In this document: positions 18,180 to 26,334 of the stretch, in pieces | How positions within the stretch are numbered: the stretch's first letter is position 1 | Layout of the letters: each line of letters starts with the position of its first letter | Assembly (NCBI RefSeq): GCF_000196235.1 | Contig: NC_008541.1 | Span: 620,001 to 684,000 of the forward strand | Reading direction: 5' to 3' | Length of the DNA stretch: 64,000 nt | DNA from: Arthrobacter sp. FB24 | GTDB lineage: Bacteria > Actinomycetota > Actinomycetes > Actinomycetales > Micrococcaceae | Position numbers and translations under genes: made by a program | Notes under the pieces: model-generated | Seen by the model: the letters and a program-made list of their open reading frames with translations, nothing else | Database searches by the model: none | Told to the model about the DNA's origin: nothing

Positions 18180-18285
18180 GACGCTCTCTCAGATCGTGCC
18201 GCTTACAACACGACGCTCTCTCACTTTCTTGAGGAAAGTAAGAGAGCGTCGTGGTTTTTCGCGCTAAAAGTGAGAGAGCGTCCCG
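18180..18285. repeat. palindromic repeat, family 1, copy D
   Basis: A forward arm GACGCTCTCTCA at 18180-18191, a hairpin at 18210-18252 (ACGACGCTCTCTCACTTTC with its inverse, one mismatch), a T-rich spacer and a reverse arm AAAAGTGAGAGAGCGTCCCG at 18266-18285. It fills the gap between the convergent serpin and kinase genes and is the most complete example of the arm-hairpin-arm layout. Confidence 0.8.
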
Positions 18286-18300
18286 AAACGCGGGGACGGG

Positions 18301-19143
18301 TTAGCGCGGGCCGCCCTGCCAGAGGGCGTCGAACGGGGCGCCCGAGGCCACGCGGTTGCGGATCCCGGCGGTCACGAAAGCCTTCGCCGTGCGGGCAGCC
18401 TCAAGCGGGGTCGCACCCTTGGCAAGCTCGGCGGTCACTGCGGCGGCGAGGGAGCAGCCGGCACCGGACACGGCTACTTCGCCCACCTTGGGGGCGGAGA
18501 GGATTTCCAGGGTGTCGCCGTCGTAGTAGACGTCGACGGCGTCGGGCCCGGCCAGACGCACGCCGCCCTTGGCCAGCACCGCGGCTCCGCTCAGCTCATG
18601 GATGCGGATTGCGGCGGCTTTAAGGGATTCGACGTCCGTGATTTCCAGGCCGGAGAGGGACTCTGCTTCGAAATGGTTGGGCGTGACGAACGTGGCCAGC
18701 GGCAGGATCTGTGCCTTCAGTGCCTGGTCCGTGTCCAGTGCGTGGCCCGGTTCCTGGCCCTTGCAGATCAGCACAGGGTCCAGCACCACGTTGGAGAACG
18801 CGCCGGCAGCGAGCGCGGACGCCACGGTCGAAATCGTGGCCGGGCTGCCCAGCATGCCGATCTTCACGGTGTCCAGCACGGAAGGCGCGCCGGACGCGGC
18901 GCCGTACGCCGCCGTCGTCGCCTCCAGCTGGTCGGCGATGACCTGCTGGTCCACTGGTACAAAACGGTGGTTCCAGTTGTCGTTCGGGTTGAAGGAAACG
19001 ATGCAGGTCAGGTTTGCGATGCCAAAGACACCCAGTTCCTGGAACGTCTTCAGGTCCGCCTGCGCACCAGCACCGCCCGTCGCCTCGGAACCGGCAATGG
19101 TCAGGGCGACGGCGGGATACGTGTCAACAGCAGCAGAAGTCAT
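18301..19143 (-). CDS. PdxK/ThiD-type pyridoxal or hydroxymethylpyrimidine kinase
   Basis: A 280-residue ribokinase-like kinase. It opens with VALTIAGSEATGGAGAQADLK in outline (ALTIAGSEATGGAGAQADLK at residues 13-32), and ends with the anion-hole loop SGAGCSLAAAVTAELAKGATP, where a cysteine follows GAG. This GAGC form is typical of Bacillus-type PdxK, a ThiD relative that phosphorylates pyridoxine, pyridoxal and sometimes HMP, while true ThiD usually has GTGC. The substrate is therefore either vitamin B6 or HMP. No other thiamine or B6 genes are nearby, which favours a salvage role. Monocistronic, convergent with the serpin. Confidence 0.85.
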   Translation of the reverse strand: MTSAAVDTYPAVALTIAGSEATGGAGAQADLKTFQELGVFGIANLTCIVSFNPNDNWNHRFVPVDQQVIADQLEATTAAYGAASGAPSVLDTVKIGMLGSPATISTVASALAAGAFSNVVLDPVLICKGQEPGHALDTDQALKAQILPLATFVTPNHFEAESLSGLEITDVESLKAAAIRIHELSGAAVLAKGGVRLAGPDAVDVYYDGDTLEILSAPKVGEVAVSGAGCSLAAAVTAELAKGATPLEAARTAKAFVTAGIRNRVASGAPFDALWQGGPR

Positions 19144-19221
19144 CCACCTATATTGCCACCGCGCCTAAATTGGCCGCATTGTGCGGATGACCAATCTGAC
19201 GAAACCGGCCGGTTACGGGAC

Positions 19222-19641
19222 TTACGGTGCGGCCGCCGGCGGGCCGCCGTCGTACTGCCGGGCGAGCTTCCACACGGCAAGGCGTCCCACCGCCGCCGAC
19301 GTGCCCATCGCCGTCGCCGTGAACAAGTCCGGCGGGGAGTCGAACCCTCCAAACGGCGCACCCAGGGCAAGGCCCAGGACGCCGAAGGCAGCGACATGCA
19401 GCCACTGGCTGCCGACCGGCCGCATCAGCAGGCCCGTCGGCAGGGCCACGCCCCAGCCGACGACTACCGCGGGGATGGCGCCGACCATCAGGGCCATCAC
19501 CGCGAACCAGACGCCGGACACGGCTCCGGAATTGAGCAGCTGCACACGGGCGCCGAGCACCAGGCAGAACGTCAGATGCGTCACGAGGATGCCGAGCCAC
19601 ACCGCGCCGGCGCCAAGCACCACGCGCTGCGGCCGGCTCAT
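19222..19641 (-). CDS. small four-helix membrane protein, function unknown
   Basis: A 139-residue hydrophobic protein with about four membrane helices, including GAGAVWLGILVTHLTFCLVL near the start and FAVMALMVGAIPAVVVGWGV in the middle. No family could be named. The frame stays open upstream to 20232, but that part only shadows the epimerase gene; the real start is the ATG at 19639-19641, which overlaps the epimerase stop as ATGA. Translational coupling suggests a shared role with the TetR-epimerase operon. Confidence 0.7.
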   Translation of the reverse strand: MSRPQRVVLGAGAVWLGILVTHLTFCLVLGARVQLLNSGAVSGVWFAVMALMVGAIPAVVVGWGVALPTGLLMRPVGSQWLHVAAFGVLGLALGAPFGGFDSPPDLFTATAMGTSAAVGRLAVWKLARQYDGGPPAAAP

Positions 19642-20543
19642 GCCTGCCGCCCGGTAACGTCCTGGAGCGCGTTGCCCAGCTCGGCATGCCGGAAGATGAA
19701 GCCGGCGTCCAGCAGCTTCTGCGGCTGGATCCAGCGGCTTTTGAGGACCAGTTCGGTCTCGGTGCGGATCATCGCGGCCCCCAGCTCCAACAGCCAGCCG
19801 GGTGTGGGCAGGCCGAACGGAACCCGGTAGGCCCGGCGTACCAGGCGCATCAGCTCCCGGTTGTCCACGACCTCGGGCGAAGCCACATTCACCGGCCCCG
19901 TGAGGTCCGTCCGCCGGTGCACAAACAGCGCGCTGCGGTAGAGGTCCTCCACGTGGACCCAGCTGAACTTCTGGCTGCCGCCACCCATGTGCCCGCCAAG
20001 GCCAAGCCTCGCGAGAGCGGCGAAGGGCCGCATCACGCCGCCTCCCGGGCCGAGCACGATGGAGATCCGGAGCGGGACCTTGCGGGTGGACGGGGTTTCG
20101 GCGGCGGCCAGGGCGGACTCCCAAGCGCGGGCGACGTCCACCGAGAACCCGTCGCCCAGCTCGCCGTCGTGTTCCGACTGGGGCGAGTCTTCGGCGTGGC
20201 GGTAGATGGTGCCGGTGCTGGCGTTGAGCCATGTCGCCGGGGGAGCGGAACAGCGGCGCGCTGCCCGGCCAAGTTCCGCCGTCGTGGACACCCGGGACTC
20301 CAGGATCTGCGCCTTGTTCCGCTGGCTGTAGCGGCAGTCCACTGACCGTCCGGCGAGATTCACCAGGAGCTCGGCGCCGTCCAGTGCCCGGGTGAGTCCG
20401 TCGTGGTCACCCCAGCGGACTGTGTCAGCGCCGCTGCGGCCGACGGCGAGCACCTGCCAGCCGTCCTGCTCGAAGCGCGTCCGGAAATAGCCGCCGATGA
20501 AGCCGGATGCGCCGGCTAGGACCACGGTCTTAGGGTTGTTCAT
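19638..20543 (-). CDS. YfcH/TIGR01777-type NAD(P)-dependent epimerase
   Basis: A 301-residue extended short-chain dehydrogenase. The Rossmann motif GASGFIGGYF is at 11-20, LLVNLAGRSVDCRYS near residue 65 and ASTGTIYRH in the catalytic Tyr region near 115 are diagnostic of the YfcH (DUF1731) branch, whose C-terminus carries LKSRWIQPQKLLDAGF as here. The substrate of this branch is unknown; sugar-nucleotide epimerase activity is only assumed. It is downstream of the TetR gene on the same strand (52-bp gap) and coupled to the membrane protein gene. Confidence 0.88.
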   Translation of the reverse strand: MNNPKTVVLAGASGFIGGYFRTRFEQDGWQVLAVGRSGADTVRWGDHDGLTRALDGAELLVNLAGRSVDCRYSQRNKAQILESRVSTTAELGRAARRCSAPPATWLNASTGTIYRHAEDSPQSEHDGELGDGFSVDVARAWESALAAAETPSTRKVPLRISIVLGPGGGVMRPFAALARLGLGGHMGGGSQKFSWVHVEDLYRSALFVHRRTDLTGPVNVASPEVVDNRELMRLVRRAYRVPFGLPTPGWLLELGAAMIRTETELVLKSRWIQPQKLLDAGFIFRHAELGNALQDVTGRQA

Positions 20544-20595
20544 GGTTCCCCCGAATGATTGTCGATGACTCGTCTCCGCCGGTGTTGATGCCCGG

Positions 20596-21252
20596 CTAGT
20601 CCCGGACGCCGCGGCTCAGGCTGAGGACGTCGCCCAGGACCTTGTTGACGCCGGGGATCCTTGCCAGGGAAAGCCCTCGCGCAATGAGCGGCGCCATCCC
20701 GTCGACCAGCTTCCGGGTGCGGCGCCGGTCCTCCGAAGTGTCGTAGACCCAGAAGAGAGCCGCACCCATGTAGCTGAGCCACAGCAGTTCCGGAAGTTCC
20801 GCGCGGAATTTCCTGGGAACTGACGGGCTGGCGCCCTCCACGACGTTCCGGAAGATAGCCAGCGAGGCGTCGCGGGCAGCCATGGACTCGCCGGAGAACG
20901 GGTTGACGGGCGACGTCGGCCGGATTGCGGTGGCGATGAATTCGGCGCCGAAGCGGTGGTAGGGCTCCATAACGTCCAGCCCGGTGTGCAGCGTTGCCTT
21001 GAGCCTGCCGCTGAGGTCCTTGACGCCCTCGAGGGCTTTGGCGGCCTTGGCCGCGTGCTCCGCCTGGACCTGGACGTAGAGCTCCTGGACCAGTTCGTCC
21101 TTTGACGCGAAGTAGTAGTAGGCGTTGCCCACCGACACTCCGGCCTCGGTGGCGATGGCGCGCATGGTGGTTTTTTCAAAGCCGATCTCGCGGAACATGC
21201 GCAGCGCCACATCCGCAACCAACTGCCGGGTCTGCTCGCTCTTGCGCGCCAT
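20596..21252 (-). CDS. TetR-family regulator
   Basis: A 218-residue repressor. The N-terminal helix-turn-helix is clear (MRAIATEAGVSVGNAYYYFA, about 28-47), followed by an all-helical ligand domain with no named family. GGGGGAG lies about 9 nt before the ATG. Two copies of the palindrome TTGAACGTGTTCAA lie 20-65 bp upstream, almost certainly its own operators. It heads the operon with the epimerase and membrane protein, and the operators also face the divergent queuosine transporter gene. Ligand unknown. Confidence 0.92.
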   Translation of the reverse strand: MARKSEQTRQLVADVALRMFREIGFEKTTMRAIATEAGVSVGNAYYYFASKDELVQELYVQVQAEHAAKAAKALEGVKDLSGRLKATLHTGLDVMEPYHRFGAEFIATAIRPTSPVNPFSGESMAARDASLAIFRNVVEGASPSVPRKFRAELPELLWLSYMGAALFWVYDTSEDRRRTRKLVDGMAPLIARGLSLARIPGVNKVLGDVLSLSRGVRD

Positions 21253-21272
21253 GGTTACCGTCTCCCCCTTTT

Positions 21273-21317
21273 TTGAACGTGTTCAAGAAGTGTGGCACGA
21301 AAACTGAACGTGTTCAA
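21273..21317. promoter_or_regulatory. two TetR operators TTGAACGTGTTCAA
   Basis: A perfect palindrome TTGAACGTGTTCAA at 21273-21286 is followed by CTGAACGTGTTCAA (one mismatch) at 21304-21317. Their centres are 31 bp apart, close to three DNA turns, so two dimers would bind the same helix face. They lie between the TetR start and the yhhQ-like gene. The remaining 180 bp up to 21495 show no further motif. Confidence 0.8.
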
Positions 21318-21495
21318 ATACTCTCGCCGTCCGCAACAGTGGCACCTCCCTCAGCCGGTGATGCGACAATGGAACACGGTTCCGGCGGCAGGACGCTGCG
21401 GGACCCCTCCCAGTGCTAATACAGCCGGCTGCTGCAGCGATCTCCTCCGCGATCGTTCCCGGGCAGCCGCGCGAACCACTCCGAATGGATCACCC

Positions 21496-22191
21496 ATGAC
21501 TTCCGCCAAGACTTTCCCCGCCTCCGCGGCGCCGAAATTCGCCTCGATCGGTTCCCCTTATTTCGGCATCATGCTGGCCTTCATGGCGGTGGTGCTGATC
21601 CTGTCCAACATCGGGGCATCCAAGGGCGTGGCGATCGGTCCCATCATCACGGACGGCGGCTTCTTCCTGTTCCCGCTGGCCTACATCCTGGGCGACGTCA
21701 TCAGCGAGGTCTACGGATTCGCCGTGGCTCGCAAGGCGATCATCACCACCTTTGCCCTGTCTGTGTTCGCATCCGCCTGCTACTGGGTCATCATTGCGCT
21801 GCCCGGCTTCGACGACGAGTTCGGTACGTCCAAGCAGGCCGCGCTCGAGGGTGCGCTGGGGCCGGTTCCGCAGATCGTCCTGGCTTCGCTGCTGGCGTTC
21901 CTGGCCGGCCAGACCATCAACTCGTGGATCCTGGTGAAGATGAAGGCCCGCACGGGCGAGAAATCCCTGTGGGCGCGGATCATGGGCTCGTCAGTGGCCG
22001 GTGAGTTTGTGGACACACTCATCTTCTGCAGCATTGCGGCGTCCGTCATCGGCATCACCGACGCCGGCAGCTTCGTGAACTATGTGCTGGTCGGCTTCCT
22101 CTACAAGACCCTGGTGGAGTTCCTCTTTGTGCCCGTGACTGCGTCCGCCATCGGCTGGATCAAGAAGCGCGAACCGAGCTACGGCGCGTAG
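21496..22191 (+). CDS. queuosine precursor transporter (YhhQ/VUT family)
   Basis: A 231-residue membrane protein with about six helices. The family signature LSNIGASKGVAIGPIITDGG and FPLAYILGDVISEVYGF lie near residues 35-75, and FVDTLIFCSIAASVIG near residue 175. YhhQ proteins import preQ0, preQ1 or queuine. A tRNA-guanine transglycosylase gene lies 2 kb downstream while no queC/D/E/F genes are present in this window, so uptake of a preformed base is plausible. The ATG at 21496 begins at the conserved N-terminus; the frame is open to 21292 but that stretch includes the TetR operators. No good ribosome binding site is visible. Confidence 0.88.
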   Translation: MTSAKTFPASAAPKFASIGSPYFGIMLAFMAVVLILSNIGASKGVAIGPIITDGGFFLFPLAYILGDVISEVYGFAVARKAIITTFALSVFASACYWVIIALPGFDDEFGTSKQAALEGALGPVPQIVLASLLAFLAGQTINSWILVKMKARTGEKSLWARIMGSSVAGEFVDTLIFCSIAASVIGITDAGSFVNYVLVGFLYKTLVEFLFVPVTASAIGWIKKREPSYGA

Positions 22192-22233
22192 GCCCCGGCT
22201 CTCCGCGGAGCCTTCGAACCTCAGCACCGCCGG

Positions 22234-22303
22234 TTCGACGGTTCCCTGCCCGCTCGACGCCGGGAAGCGTCTATCCTGCACGGAACCGTCGTAACGGCGA
22301 GGC
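22234..22303. repeat. 70-bp family-2 palindromic repeat, left copy
   Basis: Identical over 70 bp to 23303-23372. Internally it is an imperfect palindrome: CGACGGTTCCCTGC at the left and GCACGGAACCGTCG at the right (one mismatch). It overlaps the 3' end of the DUF559 gene and supplies its TAG stop and about ten C-terminal codons. Confidence 0.9.
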
Positions 22304-23233
22304 GCCTGCGCCTGCTCCGAGGTTCAGCGCCGCCAGGACCCGGTATTTGAACTCCACCTCGTTGAACAGGTCTTTCCATTCGATACGCAGGAACGTCCAG
22401 CCCTGTTCCATCAGTGCCTTCTCGCGCCGCCGCTCCGCAAACAGAACATCTCCGGTGGGCCGGTAGTCGAAGTACTTGGTCTTCCCGTCGAATTCGAGGG
22501 CGACCCTGCGCTCCGGCCACGCGAAGTCCAGCCGATGTTCCCCAAACGGACTCCGGACTTGGTACTGCAGCTCCGGCGGTGTGATTCTGAGCCGGTGCAG
22601 CAGTTCCCTTGTGAGGCTTTCCCCGGCCGACTCCGAGCGCGGGTCAGCAAGTTCGAGGGCCCGGCGGAGGGCGACTACTCCGTTGCGGCCGATGAGGTCG
22701 GAACACTGAGAGCGGAGCAGGCCAAGGTCCGCTCCCATGCGGGCGGCGTGATCAACCAGGATCACGGCCTGTTGCACGGTGAACATCAGGGAGCAGTCGA
22801 CTACCGTGCGTTCCAGTGACGTACAGGGGAGCCCGTCCACGAAGCAGAGCTCACGGCTACCCAACGGACGGGTGTGGGCAATCACGTCTCTCCCATGTGT
22901 GACTGCGGAGGGGGAGCCTTCTCGGGTGAGGTGCACTCGGTCATCGACCTTCCACAACTGGAGGCCATGGAGGCTGGCTCCGGACACATGGCTATAAGCG
23001 AACCTTCCCGCTGACGTCGTGAGCGTTCCGAGCGAATGCGCAAAGATCAGCTGCCGACGTCGGGCGGTGGCGTTCAAGGAGCGCCACCAATCCCCGCGGG
23101 CGTAGCAACCGCGGCGCAGCCGGACCAGTTTCCCCTCTTGCACCAGCCTGGCTATGGCACGGGAATTGGATCCGGAAGCAAGGAGCTGGTCCGTGCGCCA
23201 CAGGTTCGCGCCTGGTGGGCTTTCGTGAATCAT
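22271..23233 (-). CDS. AbiEi-like winged helix plus DUF559 nuclease-like protein
   Basis: A 320-residue protein. The N-terminal part (about 10-60, with SRAIARLVQEGKLVRLRRGC) is a winged helix of the AbiEi antitoxin type. The middle matches the fused AbiEi-like region, and the C-terminus (about 215-305, with LDFAWPERRVALEFDGKTKY) is a DUF559/Vsr-like PD-(D/E)xK nuclease fold, with D and ExD positioned as catalytic residues. This fusion is abundant in actinobacteria, but its function is unproven. The ATG at 23231-23233 is chosen because upstream codons run into the flanking repeat. The gene sits between two identical 70-bp repeats, and the left repeat supplies its stop. Confidence 0.8.
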   Translation of the reverse strand: MIHESPPGANLWRTDQLLASGSNSRAIARLVQEGKLVRLRRGCYARGDWWRSLNATARRRQLIFAHSLGTLTTSAGRFAYSHVSGASLHGLQLWKVDDRVHLTREGSPSAVTHGRDVIAHTRPLGSRELCFVDGLPCTSLERTVVDCSLMFTVQQAVILVDHAARMGADLGLLRSQCSDLIGRNGVVALRRALELADPRSESAGESLTRELLHRLRITPPELQYQVRSPFGEHRLDFAWPERRVALEFDGKTKYFDYRPTGDVLFAERRREKALMEQGWTFLRIEWKDLFNEVEFKYRVLAALNLGAGAGASPLRRFRAG

Positions 23234-23302
23234 GAGACCAAGCTTCCACCGCGCACACGGCACCGCCCAGACATCATCGCGGGTATGTGGACAACAAGCC
23301 GT

Positions 23303-23372
23303 TTCGACGGTTCCCTGCCCGCTCGACGCCGGGAAGCGTCTATCCTGCACGGAACCGTCGTAACGGCGAGGC
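23303..23372. repeat. 70-bp family-2 palindromic repeat, right copy
   Basis: A perfect direct copy of 22234-22303, offset by 1,069 bp. It lies 70 bp upstream of the DUF559 gene start and immediately behind the dienelactone hydrolase gene. A third, diverged copy is at 44569-44634. Confidence 0.9.
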
Positions 23373-23400
23373 ATCGGCAGGTCAGGAGAGCAGCCCGGCG

Positions 23401-24150
23401 TCAGCCCTTGAGCGTTGAGTCGAGGAGGGCCCGGAGTTCCCGGAAGTGCCGTTCCGTGGCCTCGGCGTGGAATGCAGAGGTGTCTGCCATCGAGTAGCCG
23501 TGGGATGCGCCGGGGTAGATCTCGTTCGTAGCTTCGAGGCCCGCGGCGTCGAGCGCCCTGCCCAGGCGCGCGACGGCGTCGGCATCCATGCTCTGATCAT
23601 GGTCGGCGTGGCCGAACACGAATCGGGCCGAGGCGTTGCCGAGTCCCAGATGCGGGCTGTCAGGGGCGTCGGTGGCAAGCCCGCCGCCGTGGAAGCCCGC
23701 GCATGCTGCCACCACCCCAGGATGGGTGGTGGCCGTGCGCACCGCGAGCCGGGCACCCATGCAGTAGCCAAAGGTGCCGATCGGGCCTGGTGCGACGCCG
23801 TCGAGCGTTCGCAGCGCAGCAACCCACGCGTCAATGTCAGGCTGCGCCTTGTCCGTTGTGAGGCGTCCGACCCGCGGGAACGCTTCCTTGCCGGCAGCGG
23901 CCCGGCCCTCCGGGGTGGTCATGTCCGTGTGCGGTTCGATTTCTGCGGCCGTTCCTTCGCGGTAGAAGGTGTTCGGCGCCAGGACCACGTAGCCCCAGTC
24001 GGCGATGCGCTGCGCCATCTCCTGGATGCGGGGACGCAGACCGAATGCGTCCATGTACAGGATGACACCCGGCCAAGGGCCCGGGCCCTGGGAGGGGCGG
24101 GCGACAAGGGCCTCGGCAGTTCCGTCTGCGGCCGGGATCTCGATGAGCAT
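23401..24150 (-). CDS. dienelactone hydrolase family protein
   Basis: A 249-residue alpha/beta hydrolase. The catalytic triad is visible as C130 in GTFGYCMGARLA, D183 in FGHADHDQSM and H217 in GASHGYSM, with MDAFGL near residue 33 forming the oxyanion region. A cysteine nucleophile is the mark of dienelactone hydrolases, which open the lactone ring in chlorocatechol degradation, but most family members act on other small esters. No aromatic-degradation genes are nearby, so the substrate is unknown. Monocistronic; the first codons MLIEIPAADG match the family start. Confidence 0.9.
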   Translation of the reverse strand: MLIEIPAADGTAEALVARPSQGPGPWPGVILYMDAFGLRPRIQEMAQRIADWGYVVLAPNTFYREGTAAEIEPHTDMTTPEGRAAAGKEAFPRVGRLTTDKAQPDIDAWVAALRTLDGVAPGPIGTFGYCMGARLAVRTATTHPGVVAACAGFHGGGLATDAPDSPHLGLGNASARFVFGHADHDQSMDADAVARLGRALDAAGLEATNEIYPGASHGYSMADTSAFHAEATERHFRELRALLDSTLKG

Positions 24151-24181
24151 CCGGTCAGAATATCGGAGGACGACGGCGGGA

Positions 24182-24257
24182 GGCGCCTTTCGGGCGCCCC
24201 GCCCCCGCGTCCGGCACCCCGCGTCCGGCCCCCCGCGTCCGGCATCCCTCGTCCGGA
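24182..24257. repeat. hairpin and CCCGCGTCCGG tandem repeat
   Basis: A 6-bp hairpin GGCGCC (24182-24187) / GGCGCC (24193-24198) is followed by four imperfect 13-16-bp units with core CGCGTCCGG or CTCGTCCGG up to 24257, right behind the tgt stop. It may terminate tgt transcription; otherwise it is low-complexity sequence. Confidence 0.5.
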
Positions 24258-25565
24258 CTACGAGTAGTAGCGGCCCAGGGTCTCGGCCTTGAAGTCGAAG
24301 AAGTTGCCGGCCTCGATGGCGAGCCGGGCGTCGTCCACCATCTTCACCACGAAGCGCTCATTGTGGATCGAGATCAGCGTGGCGGAGACCATTTCCTTGG
24401 CCTTGAACAGGTGGTGGATGTAAGCGCGGGAATAGTTCAGGCAGGCGTAGCAGTCGCAGCCTTCCTGCAGCGGGCCGAAGTCGCGCTTGTACTTGGCGCC
24501 GGAGAGGTTGAACCGTCCCTCCGGGTGGTAGAACGCCGAATTGCGGGCCACCCGGGTGGGGGAGACGCAGTCGAAGGTGTCCGCGCCGTTCTCGATCGCA
24601 GTGAAGATGTCATCAGGCTCGGAGATGCCCAGCAGGTGCCGCGGTTTGTTCTCCGGAAGTTCCTCGTTGCACCAACGCACGATCGTGCCCAGGTTCTCTT
24701 TCTCCAGCGCCCCGCCGATGCCGAAGCCGTCGAAGTTCATGGCGCCGAGGTCCCGGCAGGCCTTGCGGCGCAGGTCCTCGTACTGGGCGCCCTGGATCAC
24801 GCCGAACAGCGCCTGGTACGGTTTCCCCAACCGGGACTCGGTCAGCCGGAAGTGCTCGGTGATGCAGCGTTCGGCCCAGCGGCGGGTGCGTTCCAGCGAC
24901 TCCTCCTGGTACCCGCGGGAATTCTGCAGCGTGGTCAGCTCATCGAAGGCGAACATGATGTCGGCGCCGATCTGGTGCTGGACATTCATGGAGATTTCGG
25001 GGCTGAAGCGGTGCCTGTCGCCGTTAAGGTGGCTCTTGAACCACACGCCTTCCTCATCCACGTGCGCCAGGCGTTCCTTGCCGGGTGCCACTGCGTCGTC
25101 CGGCCCGGAGGTGTCCACCGATTTCATGTCGATGACTTTTTTGAACCCGGAGCCCAGGCTCATCACCTGGAAGCCGCCGGAGTCCGTGAATGTGGGCCCG
25201 CGCCAGTTCATGAAGGCTCCCAGACCGCCGGCTTCGTCCAGGATGTCCGCCCCCGGCTGGAGGTAGAGGTGGTAGGCGTTGGCCAGCACCGCCTGGGCGC
25301 CGAGTTCGGCGACGGACTCGGGCAACACTGATTTCACCGTGGCCTTGGTGCCCACGGCGATGAACGCCGGCGTCTGGATCTCGCCGTGCGGGGTGCTGAT
25401 GGTGCCGGTGCGGCCCAGCAACTCTCCGCCGTTGGCGGCCACCTGCTCCGGAGTGGGTGAGCACGTCTCGCTAAGCCGTTTGCCCACGGTGAAGGAAAAC
25501 TCGGACTGCAGGGCTGCGGCACCCGGCTCGAGAGGCGGGAGTGAGGGTTCAGTATTGGCTGGCAC
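24258..25565 (-). CDS. tgt: tRNA-guanine (queuine) transglycosylase
   Basis: A 435-residue enzyme exchanging guanine-34 of GUN-anticodon tRNAs for a 7-deazaguanine base. Visible motifs are TFTDSGGFQVMSLG with the active-site Asp, the nucleophile region FDCVSPTRVARN, GGALEKE, and the zinc site CDCYACLNYSRAYIHH near the C-terminus. An N-terminal extension of about 45 residues precedes the catalytic domain. The annotated start is a GTG at 25565 inside a palindrome and lacks a ribosome binding site, so the true start may be further downstream. With the YhhQ-like transporter nearby it suggests queuosine salvage. Confidence 0.95.
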   Translation of the reverse strand: MPANTEPSLPPLEPGAAALQSEFSFTVGKRLSETCSPTPEQVAANGGELLGRTGTISTPHGEIQTPAFIAVGTKATVKSVLPESVAELGAQAVLANAYHLYLQPGADILDEAGGLGAFMNWRGPTFTDSGGFQVMSLGSGFKKVIDMKSVDTSGPDDAVAPGKERLAHVDEEGVWFKSHLNGDRHRFSPEISMNVQHQIGADIMFAFDELTTLQNSRGYQEESLERTRRWAERCITEHFRLTESRLGKPYQALFGVIQGAQYEDLRRKACRDLGAMNFDGFGIGGALEKENLGTIVRWCNEELPENKPRHLLGISEPDDIFTAIENGADTFDCVSPTRVARNSAFYHPEGRFNLSGAKYKRDFGPLQEGCDCYACLNYSRAYIHHLFKAKEMVSATLISIHNERFVVKMVDDARLAIEAGNFFDFKAETLGRYYS

Positions 25566-25582
25566 GGTTCAAGTGTGCCAGC
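25558..25582. promoter_or_regulatory. inverted repeat over the tgt start codon
   Basis: GCTGGCAC (25558-25565) and GTGCCAGC (25575-25582) form perfect 8-bp arms with a 9-bp loop, and the GTG start of tgt is the end of the left arm. In RNA this would hide the start codon, or in DNA it may be an operator. It could also mean that this GTG is not used. Confidence 0.4.
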
Positions 25583-25608
25583 TTGGCACCGGGAAACTTA
25601 GCTGGCGG

Positions 25609-26334
25609 TCAGTGCACGGGGTCCGATGTGGGATAGTTCTCAGCCCGCCAGCTGTCCCAGCTGTTGCGGATTTCCTCGAGTCGGTGGGCGCCGAGGTCGT
25701 AGGTGGAGACGATCACCATGGACCCGCCGTCGGGCCTTATTTCGGCAATGGGCGGCTGGTCGGCCACGATCAGCAGGCCGTCGCCGTGCTCGGCGTAACT
25801 GTGCACGGTGAGTCCCACCTGGTGGTTGGTCCGGTACCAGACCTTGCCGGAGATTTCCTCGCCGGTCGCAAGGGTCAGCGAGTACGGCTCACCTGGCTTG
25901 GGAACGTCCCCCAGGCCCAGCTTGTCGATGGCCGAACCGTCTCCGCCCGGAACGGAGAAGAAAGCTGTGCGGCGTTTGCCGTGCGGGTGGTGCTCCAGTG
26001 CGAAGCGGAGCTGCTGGAGGAACGTCAGCCAGCTTTGGGTGATGTCCTCGTCCCACGCGGCCCACTCGGAATTGTGGTCAAGGGCTGCCCGGGTCACGCT
26101 GACTTCGGTGCCGGCGGGGACGGGTCTCAGGGTGAACTCGTCCCCGCCGTCCACGGTCAGGCTGGTGTGGTCCGGGCCTTCGACCACGGTGTCCTTGAAG
26201 TAGATCTCGTTGATTTCGGCGGCAAGGTCGTCGGCCTCCCAGCCGTGCCACTGGGCTACCTTGGCGGGTTCACGCAGCATTGTCCAAACCTGCTGCGCAT
26301 CGGAGTTGATCACAACGCTCAGATTGTTCGTCAT
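25609..26334 (-). CDS. SRPBCC (START-like) domain protein
   Basis: A 241-residue soluble protein with the opening NLSVVINSDAQQVWTMLREP and the sequence DHNSEWAAWDEDITQSWLTFLQQLR (shown here as WDEDITQSWLTFLQQLR) that ends in the long C-terminal helix of Bet-v-1/AHSA1-like domains (about 1-130). A second half (about 130-241) repeats a shorter similar pattern. The fold forms a hydrophobic pocket; ligands cannot be predicted. It lies 43 bp upstream of tgt on the same strand, so the two may be cotranscribed. Confidence 0.75.
   Translation of the reverse strand: MTNNLSVVINSDAQQVWTMLREPAKVAQWHGWEADDLAAEINEIYFKDTVVEGPDHTSLTVDGGDEFTLRPVPAGTEVSVTRAALDHNSEWAAWDEDITQSWLTFLQQLRFALEHHPHGKRRTAFFSVPGGDGSAIDKLGLGDVPKPGEPYSLTLATGEEISGKVWYRTNHQVGLTVHSYAEHGDGLLIVADQPPIAEIRPDGGSMVIVSTYDLGAHRLEEIRNSWDSWRAENYPTSDPVH

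Noticed and set aside
19222..20232. A 336-residue protein covering both the membrane protein and part of the epimerase
   Set aside because: The upstream two thirds shadow the epimerase in another frame; the ATGA overlap at 19638-19641 gives the true start.
21318..21495. A preQ1 riboswitch before the queuosine transporter
   Set aside because: The region lacks the preQ1-I loop and tail sequences; no supporting pattern was found by eye.
23234..23374. A longer DUF559 protein that includes the right repeat
   Set aside because: The extra N-terminus is encoded by the repeat and a stretch with no homology; the ATG at 23233 starts at the winged helix.
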